DNA of 64,000 bases from Micromonospora sp. WMMD812 (GTDB taxonomy: Bacteria > Actinomycetota > Actinomycetes > Mycobacteriales > Micromonosporaceae): the NCBI RefSeq assembly GCF_027497215.1, contig NZ_CP114904.1, positions 868,001 to 932,000 of the forward strand. The letters are read 5' to 3'. Positions 17,897 to 27,554 of the stretch are shown here, in pieces. Numbering within the stretch: position 1 is the stretch's first letter; the number at the start of each line of letters is the position of its first letter. Position numbers and translations under genes: made by a program. The notes beneath the pieces are model-generated. The model searched no databases and had not been told where the DNA came from. It saw nothing but the letters and a program-made list of their open reading frames with translations.

Positions 17897-19869
17897 TGAC
17901 CGAGCTGCTGTCCCCGAAGACCGCCACGACCGCCGACGCCGGGCGGGCCGTCGGCCCGGACGGGTCCGACGCGTCCTGGGCGGCGCTACGCCGGGCCCGG
18001 GACCACCTGCTCGACCTCCAGGACGAGGCCGGCTGGTGGAAGGGCGAGCTGGCCACCAACGTCACCATGGACGCCGAGGACCTGATGCTACGGCAGTTCC
18101 TCGGCATCCGGACCGCTGAGCAGACCGAAGAGACGGCCCGCTGGATCCGCTCCCAGCAGCGCCCGGACGGCTCGTGGGCCACCTTCCACGGCGGTCCGGG
18201 CGACCTCTCCACCACGATCGAGGCGTACCTGGCGCTGCGGCTGGCGGGCGACGAGCTGGAGGCGACGCACATGGCGAGCGCCGCCGCGTTCGTCCGCGCG
18301 CACGGCGGACTCGCCGCGAGCCGGGTGTTCACCCGGTTCTGGCTGGCCCTGTTCGGCCACTGGCCGTGGTCCCGGCTGCCCGCCGTCCCGCCCGAGCTGG
18401 TCCTGCTGCCGTCGTGGGTCCCGTTCAACGTCTACGACTTCGCCTGCTGGGCCCGGCAGACCATCGTCCCGCTGTCCATCGTCCGCGCGCTGCGCCCGGT
18501 GCGGTCGCTCGGCTTCGACGTCGACGAGCTGCGCACCGCCGCGCCGCCGTCCCGGCCACCCCGGCTGCGCACCCGGCCCGGCCTGCTGTACCGGTTGGAC
18601 CGGATGGCCAGCGGGTACGAGCGCGTCGCCCGCGGGCCGGTACGCCGGCACGCGCTGCGCCGCGCCGCCGAGTGGATCGTGGCCCGCCAGGAGGCCGACG
18701 GGTCCTGGGGCGGGATCCAGCCACCCTGGGTCTACTCGCTGATGGCGCTGCACCTGCTCGGCTACCCGCTCGACCACCCGGTGCTGCGGGCCGGGCTGGC
18801 CGGCCTGGAACGGTTCACCGTGCGGGAGGAGACCCCGGACGGCCCGGTCCGCCGGTTGGAGGCGTGCCAGTCCCCGGTCTGGGACACCGCGCTCGCCGTC
18901 ATCGCGCTCTCCGACGCCGGACTGCCGCCCGGCCATCCCGCCCTGGACCGGGCCGGCCGGTGGCTGCTCGACGAGGAGATCCGCATCCGCGGTGACTGGG
19001 CCGTACGCCGGCCGAACACGCCGGTGGGCGGCTGGGCCTTCGAGTTCGACAACGACGGGTACGCCGACACCGACGACACCGCCGAGGTGATCATGGCGTT
19101 GCGGCGGACCGGCGTGCCGGCCGAGGGCGCGGTGCTGCGGGCCACCCGCTGGATGCTCGGCATGCAGTGCCGCGACGGCGGGTGGGCCGCGTTCGACGCC
19201 GACAACACCCGGGCGATCCTCGGCGACCTGCCGTTCTGCGACTTCGGCGAGGTCATCGACCCGCCCAGCGCCGACGTCACCGCGCACATCGTCGAGGCGC
19301 TGGCCGCGGAGAACTTCGGCGGCACCGCGGCGGTGCGCCGCGGCGTGCACTGGCTGCTGCGCCACCAGGAGCCGGACGGGTCCTGGTTCGGCCGGTGGGG
19401 CGCCAACCACGTGTACGGCACCGGCGCGGTCGTCCCCGCCCTGGTGGCCGCCGGTGTGCGGCCCGGCCACCCGGCGATCCGGCGGGCCGTCGAGTGGTTG
19501 CTGGCGCACCAGAACGCGGACGGCGGCTGGGGCGAGGACCTGCGCTCCTACCGCGATCCGGCCTGGATCGGGCGGGGCGAGTCCACGGCGTCGCAGACCG
19601 CCTGGGCGCTGCTCGCGCTGCACGCCGCCGGCCACGGGTCGGGGGAGCCGGCCGGCCGGGCGGTGACCTGGCTGGTCGACACCCAACGGCCGGACGGTGG
19701 CTGGGACGAGCCGCAGTTCACCGGCACCGGCTTTCCCGGCGACTTCTACATCAACTACGGGCTGTACCGACTGGTGTTCCCGATCAGCGCGCTCGCCCGG
19801 ATCCTCGGCGCGCGGGGCGGTGAGGTCGTGGCCACGGTGCCCGGCATCGAGGCCACGGTGACCCGGTGA
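17896..19869 (+). CDS. shc: Squalene-hopene cyclase
   Basis: A 657-residue class II triterpene cyclase. The catalytic DxDDTA motif appears as DTDDTA at about residues 391-396. At least six QW repeats are visible, for example [47 protein letters not shown] and [10 protein letters not shown], ending in the characteristic [16 protein letters not shown]. It cyclises squalene to hopene/hopanol at the membrane face. The length is standard. The start overlaps the upstream stop and the stop (GTGA) overlaps the next start, so the gene sits in the middle of a translationally coupled chain. Confidence 0.96.
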   Translation: MTELLSPKTATTADAGRAVGPDGSDASWAALRRARDHLLDLQDEAGWWKGELATNVTMDAEDLMLRQFLGIRTAEQTEETARWIRSQQRPDGSWATFHGGPGDLSTTIEAYLALRLAGDELEATHMASAAAFVRAHGGLAASRVFTRFWLALFGHWPWSRLPAVPPELVLLPSWVPFNVYDFACWARQTIVPLSIVRALRPVRSLGFDVDELRTAAPPSRPPRLRTRPGLLYRLDRMASGYERVARGPVRRHALRRAAEWIVARQEADGSWGGIQPPWVYSLMALHLLGYPLDHPVLRAGLAGLERFTVREETPDGPVRRLEACQSPVWDTALAVIALSDAGLPPGHPALDRAGRWLLDEEIRIRGDWAVRRPNTPVGGWAFEFDNDGYADTDDTAEVIMALRRTGVPAEGAVLRATRWMLGMQCRDGGWAAFDADNTRAILGDLPFCDFGEVIDPPSADVTAHIVEALAAENFGGTAAVRRGVHWLLRHQEPDGSWFGRWGANHVYGTGAVVPALVAAGVRPGHPAIRRAVEWLLAHQNADGGWGEDLRSYRDPAWIGRGESTASQTAWALLALHAAGHGSGEPAGRAVTWLVDTQRPDGGWDEPQFTGTGFPGDFYINYGLYRLVFPISALARILGARGGEVVATVPGIEATVTR

Positions 19870-21425
19870 TCCGGCCCGCCGTCCCGAACGACCCGGCGTG
19901 GACGCTGTACGCGCCCATGCGGCCGGAGGCGTCGGCGTTGCGGCGCGGGCTGGGCGACACCGACCCGTACGGGCGGCTGACCCTGTGCCGGACCGGGACC
20001 GGGCCTCGACGGGCCCGCTCGGCCGCCGCCCGGCGCCCGGCCGGGACCGGCCCGGTCGCGGTCGCCGGCATCGGCGGCGGGCTCGCGCCCGGGCTGGCCA
20101 CGGGTGACGTGGTGGTGGCCAGCGTGGTGCGCGCCGACCCGCTGGCCCTCGACGCCCCGCAGGGCGAGGTGCGGATGCCCGACGCCGACCTGCTCGCCGC
20201 CGTGCTGCGCCGCCGTGGCCTGCGGGTGCACGTGGGGCCGGTGGTCAGCACGGACCGGCTGGCCGACGGCGGCGCCCGGGACCGGCTGGCCGCGACCGGC
20301 GCCCTCGTCGCCGACCTCGAATCGGCCTGGCTGCTGGCCGGCTGCGCCGGCCGCCCGACGGCCTGCGTGCGGGTGGTCGCGGACACGGCGGCCGGCTCGC
20401 TGTACCGGCCGACCACCCTCGGCCGGGTCCGCGCCGCGCTGCGGGTGCTGCCGGTGGTGGCGGCCGCGCTCACCGAGTGGGCCGAGGTGGCCGGCAGCGT
20501 GCACCACGTGCTGCTCGCCTCCCCCCGGTCGTTCTGTGCCGGGGTGGAGCGGGCGATCGCGGTGGTGGAACAGGCGCTGGACCGGCACGGACCGCCGGTG
20601 TACGTCCGCAAGCAGATCGTGCACAACGCCCGGGTGGTGGCCGACCTCCAGGCCCGCGGCGCGGTGTTCGTGGACGAACTGGACGAGGTCCCCGACGGCG
20701 CTCCCACCGTCTTCTCCGCGCACGGCGTGTCGCCGGCGGTCCGACAGGAGGCCACCGAGCGGCGGCTGCCGGTCATCGACGCCACCTGCCCACTGGTCAC
20801 CAAGGTGCACGCCGAGGCGCGCCGGTTCGCCGGGCGGGGCGACACGGTGCTGCTCGTCGGGCACGAGGGCCACGAGGAGACCGACGGCACGCTGGGCGAG
20901 GCGCCCGGGCGGATCCGGCTGGTGCCGGACCCGGCCGCGGCCGAGACCGTGCAGGTCGACGACCCGTCGCGGGTGTCGTACCTGGTCCAGACCACGCTCG
21001 CCGTGGACGAGGCGGCGGGGATCCTGGACACCCTGCGTCGGCGCTTTCCGGCGCTGGCCGGGCCCGCTTCGGACGACATCTGCTACGCCACCACCAACCG
21101 GCAGCGGGCGATCACGGCCGTCGCCGCCCGCGCCGACCTGGTCCTGGTGGTCGGCTCGGCCAACTCCTCCAACTCCCGTCGGCTGGTGGAGGTCGCCGAG
21201 CGCGCGGGGGCGCGCGCGCATCTGGTGGACGACGTGAGCGGCATCGACCTGCGCTGGCTGGCCGGCGCGGCGACGGTCGGGGTCACGGCCGGCGCGTCGG
21301 CGCCGCCGGATCTGGTCGACGAGGTGGTCGCCGCGCTGACCGCACTCGGCGCGAGGGAGGTGAGCGAGCACACCGCTGCCGTGGAGGACGTGGTTTTCAC
21401 CCTGCCGAAGGAGGTACGGCCGTGA
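19866..21425 (+). CDS. Fusion of HpnG-like nucleoside phosphorylase and IspH (HMBPP reductase)
   Basis: This 519-residue frame combines two enzymes. Residues 1-205 look like the phosphorylase HpnG, which acts on adenosylhopane: [23 protein letters not shown], then a purine-pocket-like DLESAWLL at 150-157. Residues 211-519 are a complete IspH/LytB reductase, with the three [4Fe-4S] cysteines at C224 (SFCAGVERA), C308 ([11 protein letters not shown]) and C406 ([11 protein letters not shown]). Also present are [15 protein letters not shown] and [10 protein letters not shown]. It would therefore release adenine from adenosylhopane and, separately, perform the last MEP step. The GTG at 19866 overlaps the shc stop. 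There is no internal frameshift or second start with a good ribosome-binding site at the joint. Confidence 0.9.
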   Translation: MIRPAVPNDPAWTLYAPMRPEASALRRGLGDTDPYGRLTLCRTGTGPRRARSAAARRPAGTGPVAVAGIGGGLAPGLATGDVVVASVVRADPLALDAPQGEVRMPDADLLAAVLRRRGLRVHVGPVVSTDRLADGGARDRLAATGALVADLESAWLLAGCAGRPTACVRVVADTAAGSLYRPTTLGRVRAALRVLPVVAAALTEWAEVAGSVHHVLLASPRSFCAGVERAIAVVEQALDRHGPPVYVRKQIVHNARVVADLQARGAVFVDELDEVPDGAPTVFSAHGVSPAVRQEATERRLPVIDATCPLVTKVHAEARRFAGRGDTVLLVGHEGHEETDGTLGEAPGRIRLVPDPAAAETVQVDDPSRVSYLVQTTLAVDEAAGILDTLRRRFPALAGPASDDICYATTNRQRAITAVAARADLVLVVGSANSSNSRRLVEVAERAGARAHLVDDVSGIDLRWLAGAATVGVTAGASAPPDLVDEVVAALTALGAREVSEHTAAVEDVVFTLPKEVRP

Positions 21426-22426
21426 GTATGCCGTTGCGTCAGAGCCTGCGGGTCGCCAGTTACCTGGCCGGCCAGAAGATACGCCGGCGGAAGCGGTTCC
21501 CGCTGCTGCTGGAGCTGGAGCCGCTGTTCGCCTGCAACCTGAAGTGCGCGGGCTGCGGCAAGATCCAGCAGCCGGCGAACCTGCTCAAGCGTCGGATGCC
21601 CGTGGAGCAGGCCCTCGCCGCGGTGGAGGAGTGCGGCGCGCCGATGGTCTCGATCGCCGGTGGCGAACCGCTCATGCACCCGGAGATCGACAAGCTGGTC
21701 GCCGAGCTGGTCCGGCGCAAGAAGTACGTCTTCCTCTGCACCAACGCCGTCCTGCTGCCGAAGAAGATCGACAAGTTCCGCCCGTCGCCGTACTTCGCGT
21801 TCACCGTCCACATCGACGGGCTGCGCGAGCGGCACGACGCGTCGGTGTGCAAGGACGGCGTCTTCGACGCCGCGGTGGAGGCGGTGCGCGACGCCAAGCG
21901 GCGCGGGTTCCGGGTCACCACCAACACCACGTTCTTTAACACCGACACGCCGCAGACCATCATCGAGGTCCTCGACTACCTCAACGACGACCTGGGCGTG
22001 GACGAGATGATGCTCTCCCCGGCGTACGCCTACGAGAAGGCGCCGGACCAGGAGCACTTCCTCGGGGTGACGGAGACCCGGGAGCTGTTCCGCAAGGCCT
22101 TCTCCGGCGGTCGGCGGGCCCGCTGGCGGTTGAACCACTCGCCGCTCTTCCTCGACTTCCTGGAGGGGAAGGTGGACTTCCCCTGCACCGCCTGGGCCAT
22201 CCCGTCGTACTCGCTGCTGGGCTGGCAGAAACCCTGTTACCTGATGTCCGACGGGTACGCGTCGAGCTACCGGGAGTTGGTCGAGCAGACCGACTGGGAC
22301 AGCTACGGCCGGGGCCGCGACGAGCGCTGCGCCAACTGCATGGCGCACTGCGGGTACGAGCCGACCGCGGTGCTGGCCACCATGTCCTCGCTGCGCGAGA
22401 CGATGCGGGCGGCGCGACTCAACTAG
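21422..22426 (+). CDS. hpnH: Adenosyl-hopene transferase HpnH (radical SAM)
   Basis: A 334-residue radical-SAM enzyme. CNLKCAGC provides the CxxxCxxC cluster ligands C38, C42 and C45. [11 protein letters not shown] is the SAM-binding GGE motif, and a C-terminal [19 protein letters not shown] segment supplies further cysteines. HpnH adds the 5'-deoxyadenosyl radical to hopene to give adenosylhopane, the first C35 bacteriohopanepolyol intermediate. AAGGAGG (21408-21414) lies 7 nt before the GTG at 21422, which overlaps the upstream TGA. It is the last gene of the operon. Its product would feed the HpnG domain encoded just upstream. Confidence 0.95.
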   Translation: MSMPLRQSLRVASYLAGQKIRRRKRFPLLLELEPLFACNLKCAGCGKIQQPANLLKRRMPVEQALAAVEECGAPMVSIAGGEPLMHPEIDKLVAELVRRKKYVFLCTNAVLLPKKIDKFRPSPYFAFTVHIDGLRERHDASVCKDGVFDAAVEAVRDAKRRGFRVTTNTTFFNTDTPQTIIEVLDYLNDDLGVDEMMLSPAYAYEKAPDQEHFLGVTETRELFRKAFSGGRRARWRLNHSPLFLDFLEGKVDFPCTAWAIPSYSLLGWQKPCYLMSDGYASSYRELVEQTDWDSYGRGRDERCANCMAHCGYEPTAVLATMSSLRETMRAARLN

Positions 22427-22438
22427 ACGGGTCGCACG

Positions 22439-22476
22439 CGAGGGTGTTGAGGTCGGCCGTCGCACACCGACCCTCG
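22439..22476 (+). terminator. Possible hairpin terminator after hpnH
   Basis: CGAGGGT (22439-22445) pairs with ACCCTCG (22470-22476) around a long loop, in the gap between convergent hpnH and the SDR gene. There is no T-tract, and an alternative inner pairing GGTGT/ACACC exists. Weak evidence. Confidence 0.25.
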
Positions 22477-22555
22477 ACACGCTCCGCCCCGGCCCTTCGA
22501 CGCGGGTGGGGCGCCACCAGCCGGAACCGGCCGGCCGGCGGGCGGTCGTGGCGGT

Positions 22556-23305
22556 TCACCCGAACCGGCTGGCGAGCCGGCGGTACACCGCGGGCAGCAC
22601 TCCGCGTACCGCCACCGGCAGGCGCAGCCAGCCCGGCACGTAGACCTCGGCGCGGTCGCGGAGGATGGCGTCGGCCAGCGCGTCCGCCACCCGCTCCGGC
22701 GCCAGCGGACGGGGGATGCGGCGTCGGTACGGCTGGCCCCGGCGGGCGAAGAACGGGGTGTCGACGACTCCGGGCACCACCATGCTGACCGCCACGTGGC
22801 GGGAGGCCAACTCCAGCCGCAGGCTCTGCGCGAAGGCGTCCAGGCCGGCCTTGGTGGCCGCGTAGACCGCTTCGCCGTCCACCCCCAGCCGGCCGGCGAT
22901 CGACCCCACGAACACCAGATGGCCGCCGCGGTGACACATACTGGGCAACAGTGCCCGGGTCAGCTCGATCGGTGCCCGCAGGTTCACCGCGAGCAACTCG
23001 TCGGCGAGCGGGTCGGCCATCCCGCCGAACGGTCCGGCCCAGCCCAGGCCGGCGTTGTTGACCAGCACGTCCACCCGGGCATGTCGGGCCAGAGCCCGCT
23101 CGGCCAACTCCCGCCCGGCGTGCGGCCGGCTCAGGTCGGTCAGCAGGGTGGTGGCGCCGGTCTCCGAGGCGAGCCGGTCGAGCCGGGCGGCGTCCCGTCC
23201 GGCGGCGACGACGTGGCTCCCGTCCCGGGCGAGCCGCCGCACCACCGCCGCCCCGATCCCCGACGAGGCGCCGGTCACCAGCACCACCGCGCCGGTCAGG
23301 CGCAC
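22556..23305 (-). CDS. Short-chain dehydrogenase/reductase
   Basis: A 249-residue classical SDR: cofactor motif VLVTGASSGIGAAVVRRLA (TGASSGIG at 11-18), VNNAGLGWAGPFGG, catalytic Ser135 in VGSIAGRLG, and Tyr148/Lys152 in VYAATKAGLDAFAQS. A 40-residue C-terminal extension (ADAILRDRAEVYVPGWLRLPVAVRGVLPAVYRRLASRF) is hydrophobic/basic and typical of SDRs that act on membrane lipids. The GTG start lies inside the end of the upstream glycosyltransferase/acyltransferase fusion gene (10-bp overlap), so the two are translationally coupled. I infer a role in the same lipid pathway; the substrate is unknown. Confidence 0.88.
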   Translation of the reverse strand: MRLTGAVVLVTGASSGIGAAVVRRLARDGSHVVAAGRDAARLDRLASETGATTLLTDLSRPHAGRELAERALARHARVDVLVNNAGLGWAGPFGGMADPLADELLAVNLRAPIELTRALLPSMCHRGGHLVFVGSIAGRLGVDGEAVYAATKAGLDAFAQSLRLELASRHVAVSMVVPGVVDTPFFARRGQPYRRRIPRPLAPERVADALADAILRDRAEVYVPGWLRLPVAVRGVLPAVYRRLASRFG

Positions 23306-26244
23306 CGCGGCACCCGGGGTGGTACGGCTCCCGGCAGCGGCTGGCCGGACGTGTCCACGATTCCACCGGTCGTACCGGCCTCGCGCGGCACCCGATCGGC
23401 CGGGCCGTCCCGGACGGGAACGCCGGCACCCGGGCCGCCGTCGAGCCGGGCACCGGCGGACCCGGTCCGCCCGTCCGGGGCGCCGTCGACGTCGGCGAGC
23501 AGCCCGGCGAGACCGGCCCGCAGCGCCGTGACGAAGGCCTCACCGACGTCCGCGAGCGCCTCGTTGAGCAGCATCCCGACCTCGAAACCGCTCCCGCGGC
23601 GCAACAGGGCGATGCCGATGTGCACCCCCTCGGCGAGGGCGACCACCGGGGCGGCCGACCGGATCGGGGCGCCGCTGAGCAGCCGTGCCTGGAACAGCGC
23701 CGGCACGTACGAGACCACCAGGTTGAGGCGGCGGCTGGTGTAGACCCGCCGGGCGAACGCGGCGTGCACCGGCGCGGGCAGAGCGCCCATCGCCCGCATC
23801 ACCAGGCCGGCCGCCTCCGGTTCGCCGCTGCTCAGCGCGGCGCGCATCGCCCGGCGCACCGCGGCGATCCGGTCCGGCGCGGGCGCCGGCCGCAGCGGAA
23901 GGTCGAGGGTGACCGCGCCGGTCCAGTTGCCCTGGGTGGGCGCCCGTCGGCGCGGATCGCGGGAGACCGCGAACATCGCCCGCAACCGGTCCGGGGCCGG
24001 GGCCGGGTGCGCCGAGGCCAGCGCGCCGGCGGTGAGCGCGAGCATCAGCTCGCTGGAGTGTGCCTGGCAGGCGCGGGCGGCGCGCAGCACGTCGGCGGCC
24101 GGCAGGGTCGCGGTGAGCAGACGCCGTCGCGGCGAGTCGATGCGGCGGTTGAGCGGCGTGCGCGGCGCGGCGCCCTGGGTGGCCAGCCGGGCCAGTCCCC
24201 GTACGGTCCGCCCGACGCGACGGGCCGCGTCCCGGGTCCGGTCGAGCCCACCCCGTCCGGGGTCGGTCTCCGGCCGGCTCGCGGGAGCTCCGGCGGCCGC
24301 GGTACGGCCCCCAGTGGCGCCGCCCGGTCCGGGTTCCGCCGCCCCCGGCCGCTCGTCCGACGCGGCTCCGGCTCCCGTTCCCGCCGTCGCTGCGCCCGCC
24401 TCCGGTCCGCCCGCCGTCGCCGCTGGCGGCCGATCGGTGTCGAGCAGCCGCTGTAGGACGGCGATGACGGACAACCCGTCCCCGAGGGCGTGGTGCAGCT
24501 TGATCGCCACCCGGGTGTTCCCGTCCGGCAGCCCACTGACCAGAAGCATGCGCCAGAGCGGGCGGTCGAGGGGCAGCGGCTCAGACCAGAACCGGTCGAC
24601 CGCGGCGCTGCCGTCGTCGCCGGGTGGAACCCGGATCTCGTCGACGTGGTCGGCCGGGTCGACGAACCGGTCGACCACCCAGCCGGGCCGGTGCCACCGC
24701 CCCCGGTCGACGAGGCGGCGGCGCAGGGTCGTGATCGCCGGCAACCGTTGGGCCAGCAGGACGGTCAGGTCCGTCGTTCCGAGCGCCTCGCCGTCGGGAC
24801 GCGGACCCAGGTCAAGGACGGTGCCGACCTGCTGGGCCTCGGTGGGGGTCTGGACGTGCAGGAAGAACGCGTCCTGCGCGCGCAGCGGCCAGCTGGGCGG
24901 ACGGCGGCGCGCCGCGCGCCTCCGGCGGCCGCACGGCGCCGGCCGCTCCGGTCGGCTCGCCGACGGGGAAGCGACCCGCCCCGCCGGGCCTGCGCCGTCA
25001 GCCGGGCCGGCGCCGGGTGGGCGGGCGCCGCCGGGTGGGCGGGCGCCGCCGGGTGGGCGGGCGCCGCCGGGTGGACCGGCGCCGTCCGGGGGCCGACCGC
25101 CTTCCGGCTCGCGGGACCGGGCGACCGCCGGCAAGCCCAGGTCCGGCAGCCGCCCCTCGGACGGCGCCTCCACCGGTCGAGCCGGCTGGCCGAGGCGGGT
25201 GCGGACCCCGGCGACCAGGGCCTGCGGGCTGTGCGCGGTCTCGGCGAGCCCGGCCGCTGCCATCAGCGCCGCGTTGGCCGCGCCGTGTGCGGCGATCGGC
25301 CGGTACATGACGATCGGCGTGCCGGTGGCCAGGGCCTCGAGCGCGGTGGCCCCGCCGGCGTTGGTCACCAGCAGCCGGGCGGCCTGGAGCAGGGTGGGCA
25401 TGTCGTCGACCCACCCCCGTACCAGCAGCCGGCCCGGCGGGGCGTCCAGCGCCGAGAGCCGGGCGGCCAGCCGGTCGTTGCGCCCGCACACGGCCACCAC
25501 CTGGACGGAGTCACCGATGCCGACCAGCGCCCGGATCGCCTCCTCCACCGCCCCGAACCCCAACGAGCCGCAGGCCACCACTACTGCCGACTTATCCGGG
25601 TCGAGGTCGCACCGCCGGGCGGCGTCCGCCCGGTCGCCGGGGCGGAACGTGTCGACCACCGGTGGGGCGCAGACGCCCAGTGGCGCGCCCACCGCGGCGA
25701 CCGCGGCCACCGGCAGGGCCGCCGGGTGCACCACCACGTTCAGGTCCAGCTCCGGGTAGACCCAGAACGGGTGCGGCGCGAAGTCGGACACCCAGGCGCC
25801 GACCGGCACACCGAGCCCGCGACGCCGGCGCAGCCAGGCCAGGCCGGCGCTGCCCAGGGGATAGGTGGAGACGATCAGATCCGGGTCGAACGCCTCCATG
25901 ACCGGGGCGAGCCGATGCCCGGCCCACGCGCCGGTGAACCACTTGGCGGTGACGGCGAACCAGCGGTGCCGCCACAGCGAGGCCCAGAAGAACTCGTACA
26001 ACCACGGCGTCATCCCGACATTGGTCACGTAGGTGCGCCGGAAACCGCGCCCGACTCCGGGCCCCATCACCTCGAGGGTGTCCACCCAGCCCACCCGGCT
26101 GCCCGGCCACAGCGCGTGGACGCGCTCCTCGAGCGCGCGGCCGGTGGCGTCGTGCCCGCCGCCGATGTTGGCGGACACCACCAGCACCCGCCGGGCGACC
26201 GGCGCGGCGGGCTCCGGCGCGCCCGACCGGTCCGGCGCGCTCAC
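23296..26244 (-). CDS. Fusion of MGDG-synthase-like glycosyltransferase and WS/DGAT acyltransferase
   Basis: A 982-residue protein with two catalytic parts. Residues 17-355 look like a GT28/MGDG-synthase-type glycosyltransferase: VLVVSANIGGGHDATGRALEER with GGGH at 28-31, WVSDFAPHPFW, VVACGSLGFG, and the nucleotide-sugar site LLVTNAGGATALEALATGTPIVMYRPI. Residues 356-450 are a Pro/Gly/Arg-rich linker with tandem repeats. Residues 453-960 are a wax-ester synthase/diacylglycerol acyltransferase domain with PLRAQDAFFLH, the catalytic HHALGDG (HHxxxDG, His584/His585) and a second Ala/Gly-rich insert at about 600-665. It may glycosylate and acylate a lipid, or act on two separate substrates. The GTG at 26244 follows GGGTGG. 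It is co-transcribed with the SDR gene downstream. Confidence 0.88.
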   Translation of the reverse strand: MSAPDRSGAPEPAAPVARRVLVVSANIGGGHDATGRALEERVHALWPGSRVGWVDTLEVMGPGVGRGFRRTYVTNVGMTPWLYEFFWASLWRHRWFAVTAKWFTGAWAGHRLAPVMEAFDPDLIVSTYPLGSAGLAWLRRRRGLGVPVGAWVSDFAPHPFWVYPELDLNVVVHPAALPVAAVAAVGAPLGVCAPPVVDTFRPGDRADAARRCDLDPDKSAVVVACGSLGFGAVEEAIRALVGIGDSVQVVAVCGRNDRLAARLSALDAPPGRLLVRGWVDDMPTLLQAARLLVTNAGGATALEALATGTPIVMYRPIAAHGAANAALMAAAGLAETAHSPQALVAGVRTRLGQPARPVEAPSEGRLPDLGLPAVARSREPEGGRPPDGAGPPGGARPPGGARPPGGARPPGAGPADGAGPAGRVASPSASRPERPAPCGRRRRAARRRPPSWPLRAQDAFFLHVQTPTEAQQVGTVLDLGPRPDGEALGTTDLTVLLAQRLPAITTLRRRLVDRGRWHRPGWVVDRFVDPADHVDEIRVPPGDDGSAAVDRFWSEPLPLDRPLWRMLLVSGLPDGNTRVAIKLHHALGDGLSVIAVLQRLLDTDRPPAATAGGPEAGAATAGTGAGAASDERPGAAEPGPGGATGGRTAAAGAPASRPETDPGRGGLDRTRDAARRVGRTVRGLARLATQGAAPRTPLNRRIDSPRRRLLTATLPAADVLRAARACQAHSSELMLALTAGALASAHPAPAPDRLRAMFAVSRDPRRRAPTQGNWTGAVTLDLPLRPAPAPDRIAAVRRAMRAALSSGEPEAAGLVMRAMGALPAPVHAAFARRVYTSRRLNLVVSYVPALFQARLLSGAPIRSAAPVVALAEGVHIGIALLRRGSGFEVGMLLNEALADVGEAFVTALRAGLAGLLADVDGAPDGRTGSAGARLDGGPGAGVPVRDGPADRVPREAGTTGGIVDTSGQPLPGAVPPRVPRCA
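25015..25080 (-). repeat. 18-bp tandem repeat in the interdomain linker
   Basis: Three identical 18-bp units (25015-25032, 25033-25050, 25051-25068) and a partial fourth encode PPGGAR repeated in the linker of the fusion protein. The unit keeps frame, so copy number changes would only lengthen the linker. Confidence 0.9.
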
Positions 26245-26274
26245 GTGCCACCCATCCGCGTTGACCGGTCGGCC

Positions 26275-26300
26275 GCATACCCCGCCCCAGACGGGTATGC
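26275..26300. promoter_or_regulatory. Operator-like inverted repeat in a divergent promoter region
   Basis: GCATACCC (26275-26282) and GGGTATGC (26293-26300) form a perfect 8-bp inverted repeat with a 10-bp centre. It lies between the divergent glycosyltransferase/acyltransferase fusion gene and the DMT-type gene. The size fits a dimeric repressor site. No regulator gene lies nearby. Confidence 0.4.
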
Positions 26301-26351
26301 CCAGGTGCCCTCGCCGGCCGCGGCCGGCTCCGTCGACTCCGGGATCCTGAC

Positions 26352-27224
26352 ATGGCTGTGGGCTTCGTGCTGGCGATCGGCGCTGCCCTGTGCAGCGCCA
26401 CCGCCGCCATCCTGCAGTCCATCGGGGTGCGCCGGTTGTCCGCCACCGCGCACCTGGACCCGCGGTTGCTGCTCCGGTTGGTGCGCAACGGACCGTACGC
26501 GACGGGTCTGGTGCTCGACGGCGCGTCGTCCCTGCTGACGTTCACCGCGCTGCGCGTGTTGCCGATCTTCGCGGTGCAGGCGGTGGGAGCGGCCAACCTC
26601 GGCATGGTGGCCCTCATCGCCATGCTGGTGCTGCGCCTGCGCCTCACCGCGCTGGACTGGTCGGCGATCGGCGCGGTGATCGTCGGGCTGGTTCTCCTGG
26701 TGCTCTCGGCGGTCGCCGGGCCACCGGGCGAGGTACCGGCCAGCGCCGGATGGTGGCTGCTCGCCGTGGTGATCGCGGTGGCCGTCGGCGCGTACCTGGG
26801 CAGCCCTCGGATGTGCGGCCCGGCGGTGCCCGGCGTGCTGGCCGGGTTGTCCTTCGGTTCCGCGGCGCTCGGGGCCCGGCTGCTGGCCCGCGCCGACACC
26901 GTCGGCGCCATCGTCGGCAACCCGGCCACCTACGCCGTGGTGCTCGCCGGCCTGACCGGCGTCCTGCTCTACGCGACCGCGCTCCAGCGCGGCTCGGTGA
27001 CCGTCGCCTCCGCGTCGTCCATCGTCGGCCAGACCGTGGCGCCGGCGGTCACCGGTTGGTTGCTGCTCGGGGACCGGGTCCGGCCCGGGTTCTTGCCGGT
27101 GGCGATCCTGGGTTTCGCGTTCGCCGTCACCGGCGCGGTCGCCCTCGCCCGGCACGCCCAGCCGCACCGACGGCTCGACGATTGTGACGAGGAGCAGCGC
27201 GGGGCGCACGGGGGCGGTCGCTGA
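26352..27224 (+). CDS. DMT-superfamily (EamA/NIPA-like) membrane protein
   Basis: 290 residues with about nine or ten hydrophobic helices, starting AVGFVLAIGAALCSATAAILQSIGVRR. Two related five-helix halves are suggested by repeated motifs such as FTALRVLPIFAVQAVGAANLGMVALIAMLVL and SASSIVGQTVAPAVTGWLLLGDRVRPG, the latter typical of drug/metabolite transporters. The C-terminus is short, polar and acidic (DDCDEEQ). The substrate is unknown. No clear ribosome-binding site precedes the ATG. A paralogue begins 330 bp downstream on the same strand, and the two may form a pair. Confidence 0.8.
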   Translation: MAVGFVLAIGAALCSATAAILQSIGVRRLSATAHLDPRLLLRLVRNGPYATGLVLDGASSLLTFTALRVLPIFAVQAVGAANLGMVALIAMLVLRLRLTALDWSAIGAVIVGLVLLVLSAVAGPPGEVPASAGWWLLAVVIAVAVGAYLGSPRMCGPAVPGVLAGLSFGSAALGARLLARADTVGAIVGNPATYAVVLAGLTGVLLYATALQRGSVTVASASSIVGQTVAPAVTGWLLLGDRVRPGFLPVAILGFAFAVTGAVALARHAQPHRRLDDCDEEQRGAHGGGR

Positions 27225-27554
27225 CATGTCGGGTGCTCCCAGGCGGTACGCGGCGGAGGGGCGCCCTCGGCTCCCCTTCGGATCAATCATCAGCTTAATG
27301 ACCAATTTGCGTATTCTTGGGGAGATTGCTGGCACTGCCGGCGGCGGCGGTCCCACCGACCCGGCGACGGATCGGTGGCGTGCCGTCGGGACGGAGCACC
27401 TGCCGGCGCCGTTTAGCCCCGGTCGGATCGGGAAGTTGCGGCCGGGCGACTCGCTCGTCCGACGCCCCGGGCCATCGGCGCCGGGACGCCGGAGCGTCAG
27501 GAAACGCGGACGACCACGGTGGGGGGACCAGGTGACCGGGCCGGTTGGCGTGCG
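27225..27554 (+). other. 330-bp gap with an AT-rich promoter-like patch
   Basis: No gene is seen. A small hairpin (GAGGG/CCCTC) near 27257-27269 could end transcription of the upstream gene. Around 27284-27320 the sequence is unusually AT-rich for this genome and contains TATTCT (27312-27317), a fair -10 box without a convincing -35. It may be the promoter of the next DMT-type gene. Confidence 0.35.

Noticed and set aside
22556..26244. Frameshift or misassembly creating the 982-residue fusion
   Set aside because: Both domains are in one uninterrupted frame, with an in-frame repeat linker and consistent codon use throughout.
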